Of a stretch of 64,000 bases of DNA, positions 38,301 to 50,136 are shown piece after piece. Location of the stretch: NCBI GenBank assembly GCA_030407085.1, contig CM059586.1, positions 28,879,501-28,943,500 of the forward strand, in the 5' to 3' direction. The first letter of the stretch is position 1; every line of letters begins with the position of its first letter. The notes beneath the pieces were generated by a model, which was not told where the DNA came from, did not search any database, and worked only from the letters and a program-made list of their open reading frames with translations. Made by a program: the position numbers and the translations under genes. The stretch comes from Trichopria drosophilae. Taxonomy: Eukaryota > Arthropoda > Insecta > Hymenoptera > Diapriidae.

Positions 38301-39207
38301 GCTAAAATGATTAAAATTAGTTATTTTGGTTTTAATATTATCTTGAGAATAAACGATGATGATAGTGGTGATGATGGTAATGATGGGGGCAATGAAAAAT
38401 ACAAAAGTATAAAAGGTAATTCATAAATTTCATTGACGACGCTGTTGTTGACAATGAAGATGATTATATGACCAAATGATACTGATGATTGATAAAGATG
38501 ACCATAATGACAATGACGATTATTGACAGTGACCATGAATGTAGATGTTGGTGGTGTATATGACAATTACAACAATAAATTACATTACAGCAAAAAGACA
38601 AAAGACCAGTTCGGGACTGGAATGACCTGACCAATATTATAGTGTCAGTGACTGACTATTAAGATGTTGGCTACGAGAGTTTTTATGTATTGATGATATT
38701 CAAACATCAGTTGACAACAACAAGTATGGTCCAAATGAACCAACTGACAGATTCAAAACGATGAAGCTGTTGATTACACGGATAATTTCAGAAAGGACAC
38801 ACATAGTTAGCCATTTTTGCCATCATCATTACTATTGCAGTCTCTATAATATGCTTCAATATTCAATTTATTTACAAGCTTTACGATATATTTGGATGTC
38901 TAGTAGCTTCAGTTTCATGTAATAGATAAAGCAAAATATTTTATTAATTATGTTTGATTGACTATTTTTTTTCAGTTTATGAAGACTAATGATTATTTTT
39001 GGTAGTAAATGATCTTATCAGTGACATTTAGACCTACTATTTATTAAGAAAAATATTTTATTTTTGTTTAATTCGATCATTCAGTTTTGGAATACCGAAA
39101 AAAATATGCGAATAATGAACTTTAAGGTTAAACTATAGTTAGAATATATAGATGAAAAATGCAGAAATGACTATTTTCTGAAATGGTTGCTTGAAATCGG
39201 CTTGAAG

Positions 39208-39347
39208 GTGCGTTGGGAAAAAGCCCGAGCCGATGATCTTCTGCATGACGAGCGACTCGATTAACACGACCTTCGTCATCGAGTGCTGCAAAGAGGATTA
39301 TTGCAATCGTGGCCTGAAACCCCAGCTTCACCCTCGCAACAAAGAAG
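39208..39347 (+). CDS. babo: Baboon-like receptor, alternative ectodomain exon, second copy
   Basis: This is an alternative version of the second ectodomain half. AG from the upstream exon plus G gives Arg, followed by CVGKKPEPMIFC, a variable finger with an N-T-T sequon, then FVIECCKEDYCNRGLKPQLH and NKE plus a split Gly. The Cys lie at 1, 12, 26, 27 and 32, so the pattern matches the sister exons while the loop lengths differ. The acceptor is cggcttgaag (AG at 39206-39207), pyrimidine-poor; the donor is AAG/gtacag. The length is 140 nt (1 + 46 codons + 1). An earlier AG at about 39162 opens the wrong frame and runs into a stop, which supports the chosen start. A 345-bp inverted-repeat element begins about 365 bp downstream. 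Known biology: Drosophila babo isoforms a/b/c differ only in this exon and respond to different activin-like ligands. Confidence 0.92.
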
Positions 39348-39711
39348 GTACAGTCAATGTCCTGCGAGACAATACATTCTTATCTGGGGATGGCACGGTC
39401 TTTTTTAGGTTAGGTTACGAGAAAATTATTTAGTACAAGTAGAATTCCGTAGTTTGCAATTGTATTGAGAATTATGTAAGTTATGTTAATATAAGAGGAG
39501 AGTAGTGGGAGAACGAATTAAAAATAATTAGAAATAGAAAAAAAACTATTTAGAATTAAAAAGAAACACGTGTTTTTTTATCTTTAATAGGAATTTGTAT
39601 TTATTTTAGTAATTAACAAAAATGTAGAATAATAAGAACTAAATCAATAAATTCATGTATTTTTATGTTACAACACTTTCAAAAACCCATTTTCCAAACT
39701 TCATGTATGTG

Positions 39712-40056
39712 TACACTGAGAGAATTTTAGGATTACACATGTACTAGTGGAGATGTTTGCGGTCCAAAACGGGAGATGGCTGCCGTTCCTCAATTCAGAT
39801 GATGGCTGCCGTTTCTCAATTCAAATGACGGCTGCCTTACTTTAGGACAGAAGTTGTCCAATTTACAAACCTGGTCACTGCCAATAAAGCAGTGTTCCAA
39901 TGGAAGGGGATGGCAGCCATACCATGTACAAATGGAGTTTTGGAATGACAGTCGTCTTTTATTTTGGAATAACAGCCGTTCTAAAAGTTGCACGGTGATA
40001 AAATCTGTCATCCGCTATACCCATTGCAGCCGGTGTCTTAAAATTCTCTCAGTGTA
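39712..40056. mobile_element. MITE with TACACTGAGAGAATTTTA termini
   Basis: TACACTGAGAGAATTTTAGG and the mirrored TTAAAATTCTCTCAGTGTA bound 345 bp. The interior has tandem copies of GATGGCTGCCGTTTCTCAAT (about 39775-39835) and inverted GGCAGCCAT words. Termini of the TACACTG/CAGTGTA type also bound the element at 56874. Confidence 0.85.
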
Positions 40057-41190
40057 GACAACATAATTCTTAAATAAATAAATTTTAGACTAAAATAAAA
40101 ATAAATTATGGTAAATGTTACAGTAACTTAAAATACGTTATGCAATACATATAAAGATGCTCGTTTATGAGAAAAGGTGTTCAACACGACAATAATTCAC
40201 AAAAAAATAATTATTTTGACTAGAAAAGCATATTTCGATTGGTTTCTTAAGTATCTATTAACAAATGTTCATCACTTGAAAAGCAACCATATGATGCTGA
40301 AGTTAGCATAAGATAGCCAGCATAAGATTAGAAAAACAGTGGTTCTCAACTTACAATAATTACTTGCATAATTAATATATTATCGTATGTATCGATCTGG
40401 AATTTGCACAGAAACTTCCTAAAGGTTTCAGAAACAAGTTCCAAATGTTAATAAAAATTAAAAAATCTGGCAAAACTATTGAAATAAATTAATAAACAAT
40501 TAAGATAAAAACACGAATTACGACAATACAAATTTGCGTCCAAGTTTAAAATTTGTACGAAAGGTTCTTCTCATATCTAGAAACCTTTTTGCAATACTAA
40601 AAAAAATTAACAAAAATTAAAGCATTGTTTATACAATATAATAAACAATTTATAATCGATATGGAAAAACAAATGGACTAAAAGGCTCATTGCAGCCGTT
40701 TGAATATTTAAGTGAACCATATACATAAAAAAAATGATAATCTCACTTTGTTTATTTTTATTTATGGTTATCTATATTTCAAAGTACACGAAAAAGATTT
40801 TAAAAAAATTAATGGCATCTTCTGACGTGGGAATGTTAGATAATGCTCACGATTATTACTACAAAACCACAAAAGTTTTGAGAGTTCATCCTAAAAAAAT
40901 TGAGCCATTGATAGCTAATGCATTAAAAAACTTCTTCAGATTGTCAACTTCTAAACATTCAGTGCAAATTTTCGTAAATAATATTTGTTTTATATAATTT
41001 TACACAATTCACTTCATGAACTATTGTAATCGTTGCATGTTATAATCATTATTCACCAAACACTAAAATAAAATAATTAATTGTTGAATTTATTAAATAA
41101 TAGTCACATTTCAATAGTTTAATTGTCAACTTTTGTATTTGACTTGTTTTGTTTGATTTGAAAATATGTAATCTTACAAAATGTAACGAA

Positions 41191-42452
41191 TTAACCCATT
41201 AACGCCGAAATGCACAGAAAATGTACACCAACTTCATCGCTTATTTCCAGTATGAAATAAATTTAGAAAAAAATTAAACCTACCAGATTCTACCATTTTC
41301 GAGGTCGCTCTTTCGAGTGGTGAAGAGAAAATTGTAAAAAATTCAAAATTTATCTATGATTTTAGCATATATAATAAAAAAACAAGTTTTTCAGGGCGCA
41401 TTTCTTACAAATATCGAGTTTTCGATACAATATCGTGCTTTGAAAGAGCTAAAATATATTAGAAGCGTGCACTCGATAGTTGTACTTAAAAACTACGCTG
41501 GTATATATTCTAAATTGTGCGATGTTAAATCCAAAATGGCGACCGCAGCAAGGAATTTCTATTTCAAATTGAACAATTTTTTTCTTCAAAACCATATACT
41601 TTAGCGAAAAATTTCTAAGGACACTTTTGTTTTAGAGTGAGTCAAAGAATACCCATGAATTTTTTCGACATGTATTGATACAATTTTTAATTTTTCGAAT
41701 ATTCGAAAAACATAAATTGTGTAAAATGGCATTCTTCAATAAATTCTAAGACATTTTTGTTCTGTGGAAATTTTTTCTAAAGACTATAGTTATCAAGAAA
41801 ATAAATTATTCATCTAGATATCTAGAAAAGTTTAGTAATTTTTTTCTGGAAAAGTATACAATTTACAGAAAATTTCCACAGAACAAAAATGTCTTAGAAT
41901 TTATTGAAGAATGCCATTTTACAAAATTTATGTTTTTCGAATTTTCGAAAAATTAAAAATTGTATCAATACATGTCGAAAAAATTCATGGGTATTCTTTG
42001 ACTCACGCTAAAACAAAGGTGTCCTTAGAAATTTTTCGCTAAAGTATATGGTTTTGAAGAAAAAAATTGTTCAATTTGAAAAAGAAATTCGTTGCTGCGG
42101 TCGCCATTTTGGATTTAACGTCGCACAATTTAAAATATATACCAGCGTAGTTTTTAAGTACAACTATCGAGTGCACGCTTCTAATATATTTTAGCTCTTT
42201 CAAAGCACGATATTGTATCGAAAACTCGATATTTGTAAGAAATGCGCCCTGAAAAAACTTGTTTTTTTATTATATATGCTAAAATCATAGATAAATTTTG
42301 AATTTTTTACAATTTTCTCTTCACCACTCGAAAGAGCGACCCCGAAAATGGTAGAATCTGGTAAGTTTAATTTTTTCTAAATTTATTTCATACTGGAAAT
42401 AAGCGATGAAGTTGGTGTACATTTTCTGTGCATTTCGGCGTTAATGGGTTAA
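41191..42452. mobile_element. Nearly perfect large hairpin element, TTAA borders, arms about 580 bp
   Basis: The borders are TTAACCCATTAACGCCGAAA and the mirrored TTTCGGCGTTAATGGGTTAA. The arms (41191-41775 and 41869-42452) match base for base over long runs, with only scattered differences by eye (for example a one-base A-run difference near 41270 versus 42375). The loop of about 95 nt contains an ATCTAGAT palindrome. TTAA plus CCC termini fit a piggyBac-type non-autonomous element. In the + strand intron RNA it would fold into a very long hairpin. Confidence 0.9.
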
Positions 42453-43087
42453 ATTAAAATGTATTTCTCCACCTCGAATATAACTTAAAATATAGGAATG
42501 GCAAATAAACGTAATAATATTGACTTCATAGTTGCGTATTGGCAGCCAAATATTGAGTAATTTTAATTACATTTTAGTTAAATTTACCAAATATTGTTGA
42601 ATCAGCGACGTGATTAAGTTGAAAGAACTAATTTGTAATTGCACTGACGAAATATTTAAGGGCTTACTGGCAACCACATATTTAGTCCATATTATTAAAT
42701 ATTTTTTTCATTGTATTAGAGTTGTAGTATATTACTGATAAATTGCCAACAGAATAGAACTTCCTATCTAAATAGGAAATTTTACTAAAGTAGTTGGGTA
42801 AACAGGATAGTAATCAGTCTCCTTACAGCAGTCGGTCTTTCAGGATAGTAATGATACTTTCTAAATTTAAATCGTAGACGAAAAGTGGTTTGCACATTCA
42901 ATTAATAATAAATTTAGATTACTAATCAATACTTCGATCAGTATAGTTTAACAATATATTAGTAATGTTTTATTATTTGTGAAATTAACTAATATTCTAA
43001 ATATCTAAATATTCATAATATTCTAAAAAAGAAACAATATTGATATAAATGGTAAACAGTACGATTGAATAATCTAAACAAATAAAA

Positions 43088-43345
43088 CTAAATAATTAAA
43101 TTGGTTGAAATATAAGGTAAACAATAGGAAATTGCGTTTTTGCATCTTTCGTGATGCCATTTCTTCATTTCATCATCGGTTACCTGGTCCCAGGGAATAA
43201 CGCGCCATAGTCGGTAGTTCATGTACACCATAAACTCGTGTTTACACCTACTCATGTTATTGTTCTCTCGATGGGATACTGCTATTTTTGTCGTCGTCGG
43301 TGCGTGCATTGCATCGACGCATTCGCGCGCTTTCTGCACATGCAC
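43088..43345 (-). other. Possible unrecognised minus-strand exon
   Basis: An 85-codon frame in a GC-richer block includes a Trp/Cys-rich stretch (YRLWRVIPWDQVTDDEMKKW, then HHERCKNAI) that looks more protein-like than its neighbours. Codons around 43180-43280 are balanced. A potential donor (CCAG/gtaacc) cuts it after WDQ. No family was recognised and an overlapping + frame exists, so coding status is doubtful. Confidence 0.25.
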
Positions 43346-43731
43346 ATTTACCTACGTTCGAACACTCCCTGCGCAACATAACGGAAAACAACCTCAAAAA
43401 CAGAAAAAAATCAATAACATCAGCTCAATTTTTTCGTAGGTTCCTTTGAAGATTATCATTTTCGAAAAAGAGATTAATAAGTTACCTTATATAAAAAAAT
43501 GTGTTCTGTAAAATTCGAGAAAATATTTAAAATTATATAAAAAATTATAAAAATTATAAAAATTGGTCATAACAATAAAAACACAATAATTATTTTCAGG
43601 ATAAAACAGGTGGCCCTTACATTAAGTGAAATGTATATAATGTATAAAAATAAAATTAGTGAAAAATGTCAAATTATATTTTTGTAAAAAAATCTCAATA
43701 TAAATTTTGTCATCTTCAAAATAAGGGGTAT

Positions 43732-43924
43732 ACTTGTCAAAAAACCGAATTTCAAAAATCCGAAACATTGAAAAAGCGACAGTTAAAAAGTTGACATTGT
43801 TTTCATGAATATTATAGCTTTATGACGTTGGCTTTTTGACAGTCATCGTTTTTTGAGTGTCGGCTTTTTAAATGTCGATTTTTCAACGTTTCGGATTTTT
43901 GAAATTCGGTTTTATGACATGTAT
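43732..43924. mobile_element. Small palindromic element of the ACCGACA family
   Basis: ACTTGTCAAAAAACCGAATT continues with TCAAAAATCCGAAACATTG, and both are mirrored at the right end (CAACGTTTCGGATTTTTGAA, then TTCGGTTTTATGACATGT). The whole element is about 190 bp. It is closely related in reverse to 23930-24030. Confidence 0.8.
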
Positions 43925-44283
43925 CAAAAATAAAAATAACAGCGCACATCGAAAAGGCCTCTTAATTAAATGCATTTTGGCGTTTTGTAGAGGCCAATCT
44001 TTTATGTTATTTTTGGATAATATTTTTCTTAAGTGTTTTTAAAAATAACGACTTTGTTGTCGAATAGTATCTACAAACAATTGAAAATTTTTCTTTAAAG
44101 GTTCTGTGCAGAATTTTTAACCAACTTTACAAAATTGCAAAAATTCTATTGAAATTTCTATCTAGGATAAAATGCACAATTTTTAATTTTAGAAAGTACA
44201 CAGTTAATTTGTACTATATAAAAATAAATAATTTACTTAACTAAAAATGGCAATTATTTTTGTAAGTGCGTAAAAAATTCTAA

Positions 44284-44389
44284 ATGAAAATCGCTCGCGT
44301 GTACGGTGGATTAAGTTACGTCATTTTTTACGTGATCCTAATGCATCATACGTCGTCCAGAACATACGAGAATAATCTTAGATTATTAG
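44284..44389 (+). other. Possible short first exon encoding a signal peptide
   Basis: An ATG-led frame reads MKIARVYGGLSYVIFYVILM then HHTSSRTYENN, which has the basic start, hydrophobic core and polar small-residue cleavage region of a signal peptide. It meets a donor-like TTAG/gtaata at 44389/44390. The 106 nt end in phase 1, the same phase in which the alternative ectodomain exons end. It lies in a GC-richer block. No homolog was recognised, so it may be chance. Confidence 0.2.
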
Positions 44390-44965
44390 GTAATAACTCG
44401 ATTTATTCGATAAATTGTCGAACGCGCGTACACGCACTATATGGGACTGCACGATTATTTACGATCGCCCTGCGCAACAAATCACATCAATTTTAATTCG
44501 GCTCGTTCTTAATAAGCTTGTCAATTATTATCGGAAGTGAGTACTTACGCGATTTAAGAGGGGAGGAGGTTCTGATGGCAGTTGTTCTTTTGTGTTTTGG
44601 CTGTTTTGTTTGGGATATTCTTTCTAAGGGAGATGCGATGAACGTAATGAAGAGATTGACGATGTTGGTAATGAGGGAAATAACTTTATTTTTTATCAAA
44701 TTGAATTATAAAAATTAACTTGCAACAAATTAATCTATTAAGGACAGAAATTTCACCAAGATTTTCGGAATATTTCTTGACTTTAAAAACCAATTCAAAA
44801 AATGTTTGTATATAGACATAACAAATGCTTCATATCTAGAAAATATCTTGGTTAAAGAAATTATTTTCTTAATTCCAGTAAACATTCACATACTCCTATA
44901 AAGAAAACATTTACTTAAATTATTTATTAAATATGCAATATTTTTGTTTTCATTCATTTCAACAC

Positions 44966-46592
44966 GTTAACGCCCAAGAGGACACAAATTTTACCAAGAT
45001 TTGCGAAATTTTTCTTGACATGGAAAACCAATTAAAAAAATTTGAGACAAATCATTCTTGACGAAAAATTGATATCTCTTTCAGATTTTTGTATCAAAAC
45101 TTGTTTACAATTAAAGTGCAAAAAGTTTAAAAACACAATTATTCACAAAAAAACGCGATTTTTTCCTTCACACAAATTTTGTAATCAATATTTTCATATC
45201 AAACAACAAAAGACGTTGGGTGAAAACCTTCAAATATCATGTCTTTAATGTCTCTATAAATATTCGAAATAACATATGGAAAAATTAAAGATGGCGGCTA
45301 CAAAATGGCGACTAAATCTTTATTTTTTAAAAAATATTAGCTTAGTGTACCAAATCTTCAAAAATTATCCGATATTGATAAAGCTTAGTATCCATAAGTT
45401 TTTGGGGTCTATGAGTACGAATTTTATGTTATTTTTAAAAAATTAAAAATGGCGGATCCAATATGGCAGCTGAAAATTCGAAATTTTATTTTATTTGTAT
45501 GAAACTTTGTGTGCAAGGGTTTTTGAGGTTACCCATTACGAAAATCAAGTCATTTTTCAAAATTTAAACATGTCAGATCCAATATGGCGGCCGAAAATTA
45601 AAAATTTCATTTTATATTTATGAAACTGGGTAAAATTAGGGTTTTGGGTTACAATCTGATCGCGAATTACGAGTTATTTTTAAAACATGCAGATAAAAGA
45701 TACAGATGGGCCGACAAAATTTAAAAACTTTTATGACTTTTCTTAAAAATAGACGTAGGGAGGTTTTTTACTTTTATTGATAATTTTTTTGTGTCTAAAC
45801 ATATTAATTTTTGTTTACATTTGCTAAGATAAATATTCAGTCTGTAATTTCCATTTTGTGGAATTCCGAAATTTTCAAAATTGACAAAGTAATCACGAGT
45901 TTAAGTGAAAAAATACTGCAAAAATTTATATTTTATTATAAGCAAATTACAAAAGGTACAAATTTTTGTAACGGTAAAAAAAGATTGACCTTTATATTCT
46001 GCATAAAGATTGCTATTGAAAATTGAAATATAAAACATTTTTGACAGCGATATTGGATCCGCTATTTTCAATTTTCTAAAAATTACCCTTCATAGTCAGA
46101 GACATCAAAAACTAAGTTTTAAAAAATAAAACAGCGTTTTTAATTCTCTACCGTCATATTGGATCCGCCATTTAAAATAAATAAAAAAATTACGTGAAAT
46201 TAATACTCGGGGATCCGATAAATTTATGGGTACCAAGTTTTATTAAGATCAGATAATTTTTAAAGATTTGGTACGCTAAGCTAATATTTCCCATATGTTA
46301 TTACGAATAAATATAGCTGAGACATTTTAAACATATTATATTTGAACGTTTTCACCCCATGACTTTTGTTGCTTGACATGAAAATATTGATTACAAAATT
46401 TTTGTGAAGGAAAAAATCAGATTTTTTTTGTGAATAATTGTTTATAACTTTTTACACTTTTATTGTAAACAAGTTTTGATAGAAGAATCTGAAAGAGATC
46501 TCAATTTTTCGTCGAGAATGATTTGTCTCAAATTTTTTGAATTGATTTTTTATGTCAAGAAAATTCCAAAAATCTTGGTAAAATTTGTGTCC
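44966..46592. mobile_element. Large foldback element with diverged arms
   Basis: The left arm starts CGTTAACGCCCAAGAGGACA. AAATTTTACCAAGATTT and TTTGAGACAAATCATTC are mirrored near 46500-46592, and the inner parts (AGCTTAGTGTACCAAATCTT at 45350 versus AAGATTTGGTACGCTAAGCT near 46262) also pair. The GGATCC-centred word occurs four times, twice in each orientation (45449, 45570, 46050, 46156). The right border is cut off and the left resembles the TTAA family. A further relic of the left end lies at about 44738-44815. Confidence 0.8.
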
Positions 46593-46692
46593 ACTTGTCA
46601 TCTTCTTTCATCTTTTTGTCACCTGTAGAACAGTCTTTTTTGTTTTTGTTTGTAAAGGCAAGATATAATTATGTGGGAAAACCTGTGTGGTT

Positions 46693-46908
46693 GTGGGTTG
46701 AAAAACCAACAAATCAAAAAACCGACAGGGCAAAAACCGCCAATCGAAAAGCCAACAGTAAAAAAAACGACACTTCAAAAAATCAGTGTTTGTTTGTTGA
46801 TGTGTCTATTTTTTTATGTTTCGGTTTTATGATTGTGGGCCTTTTTATTTGCCGGTTTTTTGACCGGCACTGTTGACTTCTCGTTTTTTTGTTGGTTTTT
46901 CAACCCCC
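46693..46908. mobile_element. Small palindromic element of the ACCGACA family
   Basis: TGGGTTGAAAAACCAACAAA at the left and TTGTTGGTTTTTCAACCCCC at the right are inverted. The inner words CAAAAAACCGACAGGGC and AAAAACGACACTTCAAAAAA and the core TGTTGATGTGTCTATTTTTT are shared with copies near 2060 and 31875. Confidence 0.8.
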
Positions 46909-49468
46909 ACCAAAAAAAGCGGAGGTTATCATAGAATTTTATATTCAACAATTTTTGTTTATGTTTATTTTGTATATTTTTATTTCGTTAATAAGGAATA
47001 ATAAGCAAAATAAGAAATACATTTTGTTATTTAATCTATTTTGTGAAGAGTCTCAATATAGTCCACATAATAAATTTGAAAAAATCCAATCTCTTCTGAC
47101 AAGTTGGCCATATTGAATGAAACACTTTGAAATTTGAAGAACTAACATCACTAAGTTTCATGAATATCAACAAATTTTCACACTTTAATTTCAAAATATG
47201 AAAATCAATTCGACGGGCAAAAGGTTAAAAATATTTTAAAATTTTAAATATTTGCATTATTATGAAATTTTAAATTAAAAAATTAATCCGCTGAATTAGT
47301 CTTTTTTTGTTGAAATGTTTTTCATACAAATAAGTTAAGTACAAAAAATAATTGATTTTATATTAAGATACTTACGTAAAGTTATTAAAAATACGATGAT
47401 TCCGTTACAAAACATAAATCACCTCGTAAATCACTTACTTGTGCCCAGTTATTACAGAGCTGTTTATTAACATAATCCTATTTATTAAATTATTGCTGAT
47501 TAAATCCCCGATCAAAAACACCGACTGATGAGCTATGCGATATAATAAATGACTTATAATTATACTAACTTTTATTAAATAACTGATTTAATTTAATTCG
47601 ATTGATGAAAAACCGTACGTGAAGTAGCATTTTACACCGGTATAAGTAATCGTAAATAAATATAAACATCCAAAAAGAACATTATAAAAATTCAATATAT
47701 TGCTAGTATAGTGTATTTTTGAATCGTTTTGAACTGAAATCTTTTTTTTTAATATAAAAATACTTATTCAAATAACATTCACTTATTAAAATATAAAAAG
47801 TGACCACTAAACAATATCCCTTTGCATTCCGGAACTATTATTATAAGAAGAGGTAATTAATACAAACTATTAACAATCACATTCTTAAAGTCCTTAAATG
47901 TAAAAATTAACAAAACAAAAAAAGTAGGTTTTATAGGTTTTTGAAAGTGCCTTGTGAAAACAAGATTTGATTACTCATTATTATATCTATAAAAATAGAG
48001 TTTAGAAGATGTACATAATATAGTAATAAGTATTTTAGTATAAAGGCATTTAATTGATTTAATTTGAAACGCAAAAGTAGAAGATACATTTAGGTTAGTA
48101 TAAATATACTTGATTTTCACGACTTTTTCAATCTCATTTCAACCGTGCCATCTCTGGGTTTGTAAATAGAAAGTTGCTAGATTTTCTTCACTGCCTTCTT
48201 AGACCAGAAATGTAGAAAATTAAAGTAATGTCTGAAATTCTCCTTATCTCCAAAGAGAACCTGGCATGCTACTGCGTATATAAATATTTCTCTTTGCACT
48301 TTTATCCTTTTCCTTTGTAAATAGTTGAAATAGTAGGACTAATAGTTGTACATAGTAGATTGCACTTTATATGTTCTTCTGGTAGGGAAATAGGTGACTA
48401 TTCTTTTGTTTACACTATCTTAAAAAATGTACAGTAAAGCTTACCACAATTCCTATGTATTTCGCACCGTCTTCGATGTTATAAAGCACTTACCGTAATT
48501 TGATCAGTAGATTTTGTCTCCCCCTAATCGTCTTGGCGTTCTTTCTTAACTTTTAGTAGAAAATAATCATGACAGTTTGTGTATTTTATTTATAATTTCG
48601 TGTTTTCAAAATTCTATAAAAAATTCAATGTATGTATTAAAATATAAGGAAAAAGTGATATAAATCAGTTTTTTCGAATGTATTTTCGATGATGCACAAA
48701 CTGTCGACAATGTAATTATTAGTACACTTATTGGCTGAGACTAGACTAAGCTTGTTCTTTGCATGCCCTGTTAAAAATGTTCCTTTACTAAGCTTCCGTT
48801 GATTTTTAGTTACTTTATACCCAACGACTTCTCGATGATGAAGTTATTCTTTCCTAATATAATTATAAAGACTTTTTCAACAATTAATGAGTTTCAGATT
48901 TTAACACTTTTTAAAAGGATAAGCTGATTCCGACGTTAACGATACGCCACTCAGACTTGAAAATCCTCGAGAAGCTGAAGCGTCGCTCTGAATTTATCCT
49001 AAGTATTTTAGCGGGATAACTTTTAGTGACACTGTAGTTAGTAATAACCGTAATATTCTCTTTGACTAATTTCTGTTGAAGCACTTATCTCTTTTATTTT
49101 CAGTAGCTCGCCTGATGGAAACCTCGCTGAATAAGTAATCATTTAATATACCAAATGTGATCCCTCTCCCAGACCTAACTTGCCTTTCCTATTAACACTG
49201 TGATTGGTTGCGTTAAATGTAATTTTAGTTATCAAGAAGATGTGAAAAAATGTCAAATGAAAAAATATACGAATGTGCATTTATTTAGTTACAACAAAAC
49301 GTTTTATTCCAGCATTTTTTAATGTTTCTTTCCTTTGTATTAAATGTTGTCTTATTTGTTTCTTCTTAAAGCAAATTGTTTAATATGTATAAATAAATTT
49401 AAACAAGTAATTCAATATGGATAAGGGTATTCTATCATATATGAAAAAGAGTATAGTTTCTTCCGTTA

Positions 49469-49484
49469 CAGCTAGGTGGCGTCT
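49469..49484 (+). promoter_or_regulatory. CTCF-like motif
   Basis: CAGCTAGGTGGCGTCT contains the AGGTGGCG core. It lies about 2.3 kb upstream of the third alternative exon. Confidence 0.3.
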
Positions 49485-49621
49485 TATTAAAAATATGAAC
49501 TCGCGCAACATTTAATTGAAGTGTACAATGTAAGAAATACATTTTTTTGGTATTCAATAAATGCTCTAAAAGTACAGTAATACTGCAAATATGCACTTTG
49601 AAATTACAGAAAATGAATAAA

Positions 49622-50133
49622 CTTTAGGAAACAGTGTATTTATAATAATTTAATAATATAATTCATAATATAATATCAATAGATTTGTTATTAGTTTATT
49701 TTTTTTTGTTTTTGTTACTGAAATATTCTGCGTGTAGAGTTAGTATGGAGTTATATGGAGTTATATTATATATTATATTAAGGTTAGATAAGATTTAATA
49801 TGATTCACCACTGTTGACTACACGCAGAATATTTCAGAAACAAAAACAAAAAAAAAAACTAATAACAAATCTATTGAATAACAAATTTTAAAAACTTTTC
49901 AAATCAATTTTCTATAAAAAATTGTTCGAAAAATAACTATTAAATGATAAATATCATATTAATTCTAACCTAACCTAACCTAACATATAATATAACACCA
50001 CACTAGCACTGCTTACTACACGCAGAATATTTCAGAAACAAAAATTAAAAAACAAACAAACTAATAACAAATCTATTTATAATATATTATGAATTATATT
50101 ATTAAATTTGTACAAATACACTATTTTCTAAAG
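49622..50133. mobile_element. Inverted-repeat element with an extra internal arm copy
   Basis: The left arm 49622-49745 (AAATATTCTGCGTGTAG at its inner end) is mirrored at 50009-50133 (CTACACGCAGAATATTTC). A second copy of the inner right arm sits at 49815-49875, so the right arm is present in partial duplicate. A short run of three to four CCTAA units (49969-49984) lies between them. Confidence 0.8.
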
Positions 50134-50136
50134 TAT

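Larger units (their letters stand above)
32500..39207 (+). other. babo: Intron between first and second alternative exons
   Basis: This intron is about 6.7 kb, from gtattt to cttgaag. It holds an AAGGGTTAA-ended element (32783-33060), a foldback (33386-34300) and a long IR-bounded segment (34939-35804). The stretch 35810-39110 is AT-rich with scattered short open frames and a GAT/GGT-rich low-complexity run near 38350-38570; no gene was recognised there. A short frame near 36200 with a C-x2-C and two CC pairs was examined and rejected as a fourth alternative exon. Confidence 0.85.

Noticed and set aside
38330..38570. Frames rich in Asp/Asn/Gly or Ser/Pro near 38.4 kb
   Set aside because: They come from a GATGATGAT/GGTGATGATGG low-complexity tract.
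49965..49985. CCTAA-type run resembling the insect telomere repeat
   Set aside because: Only three to four units, embedded in an AT-rich inverted-repeat element. This is not evidence of a telomere or chromosome end.
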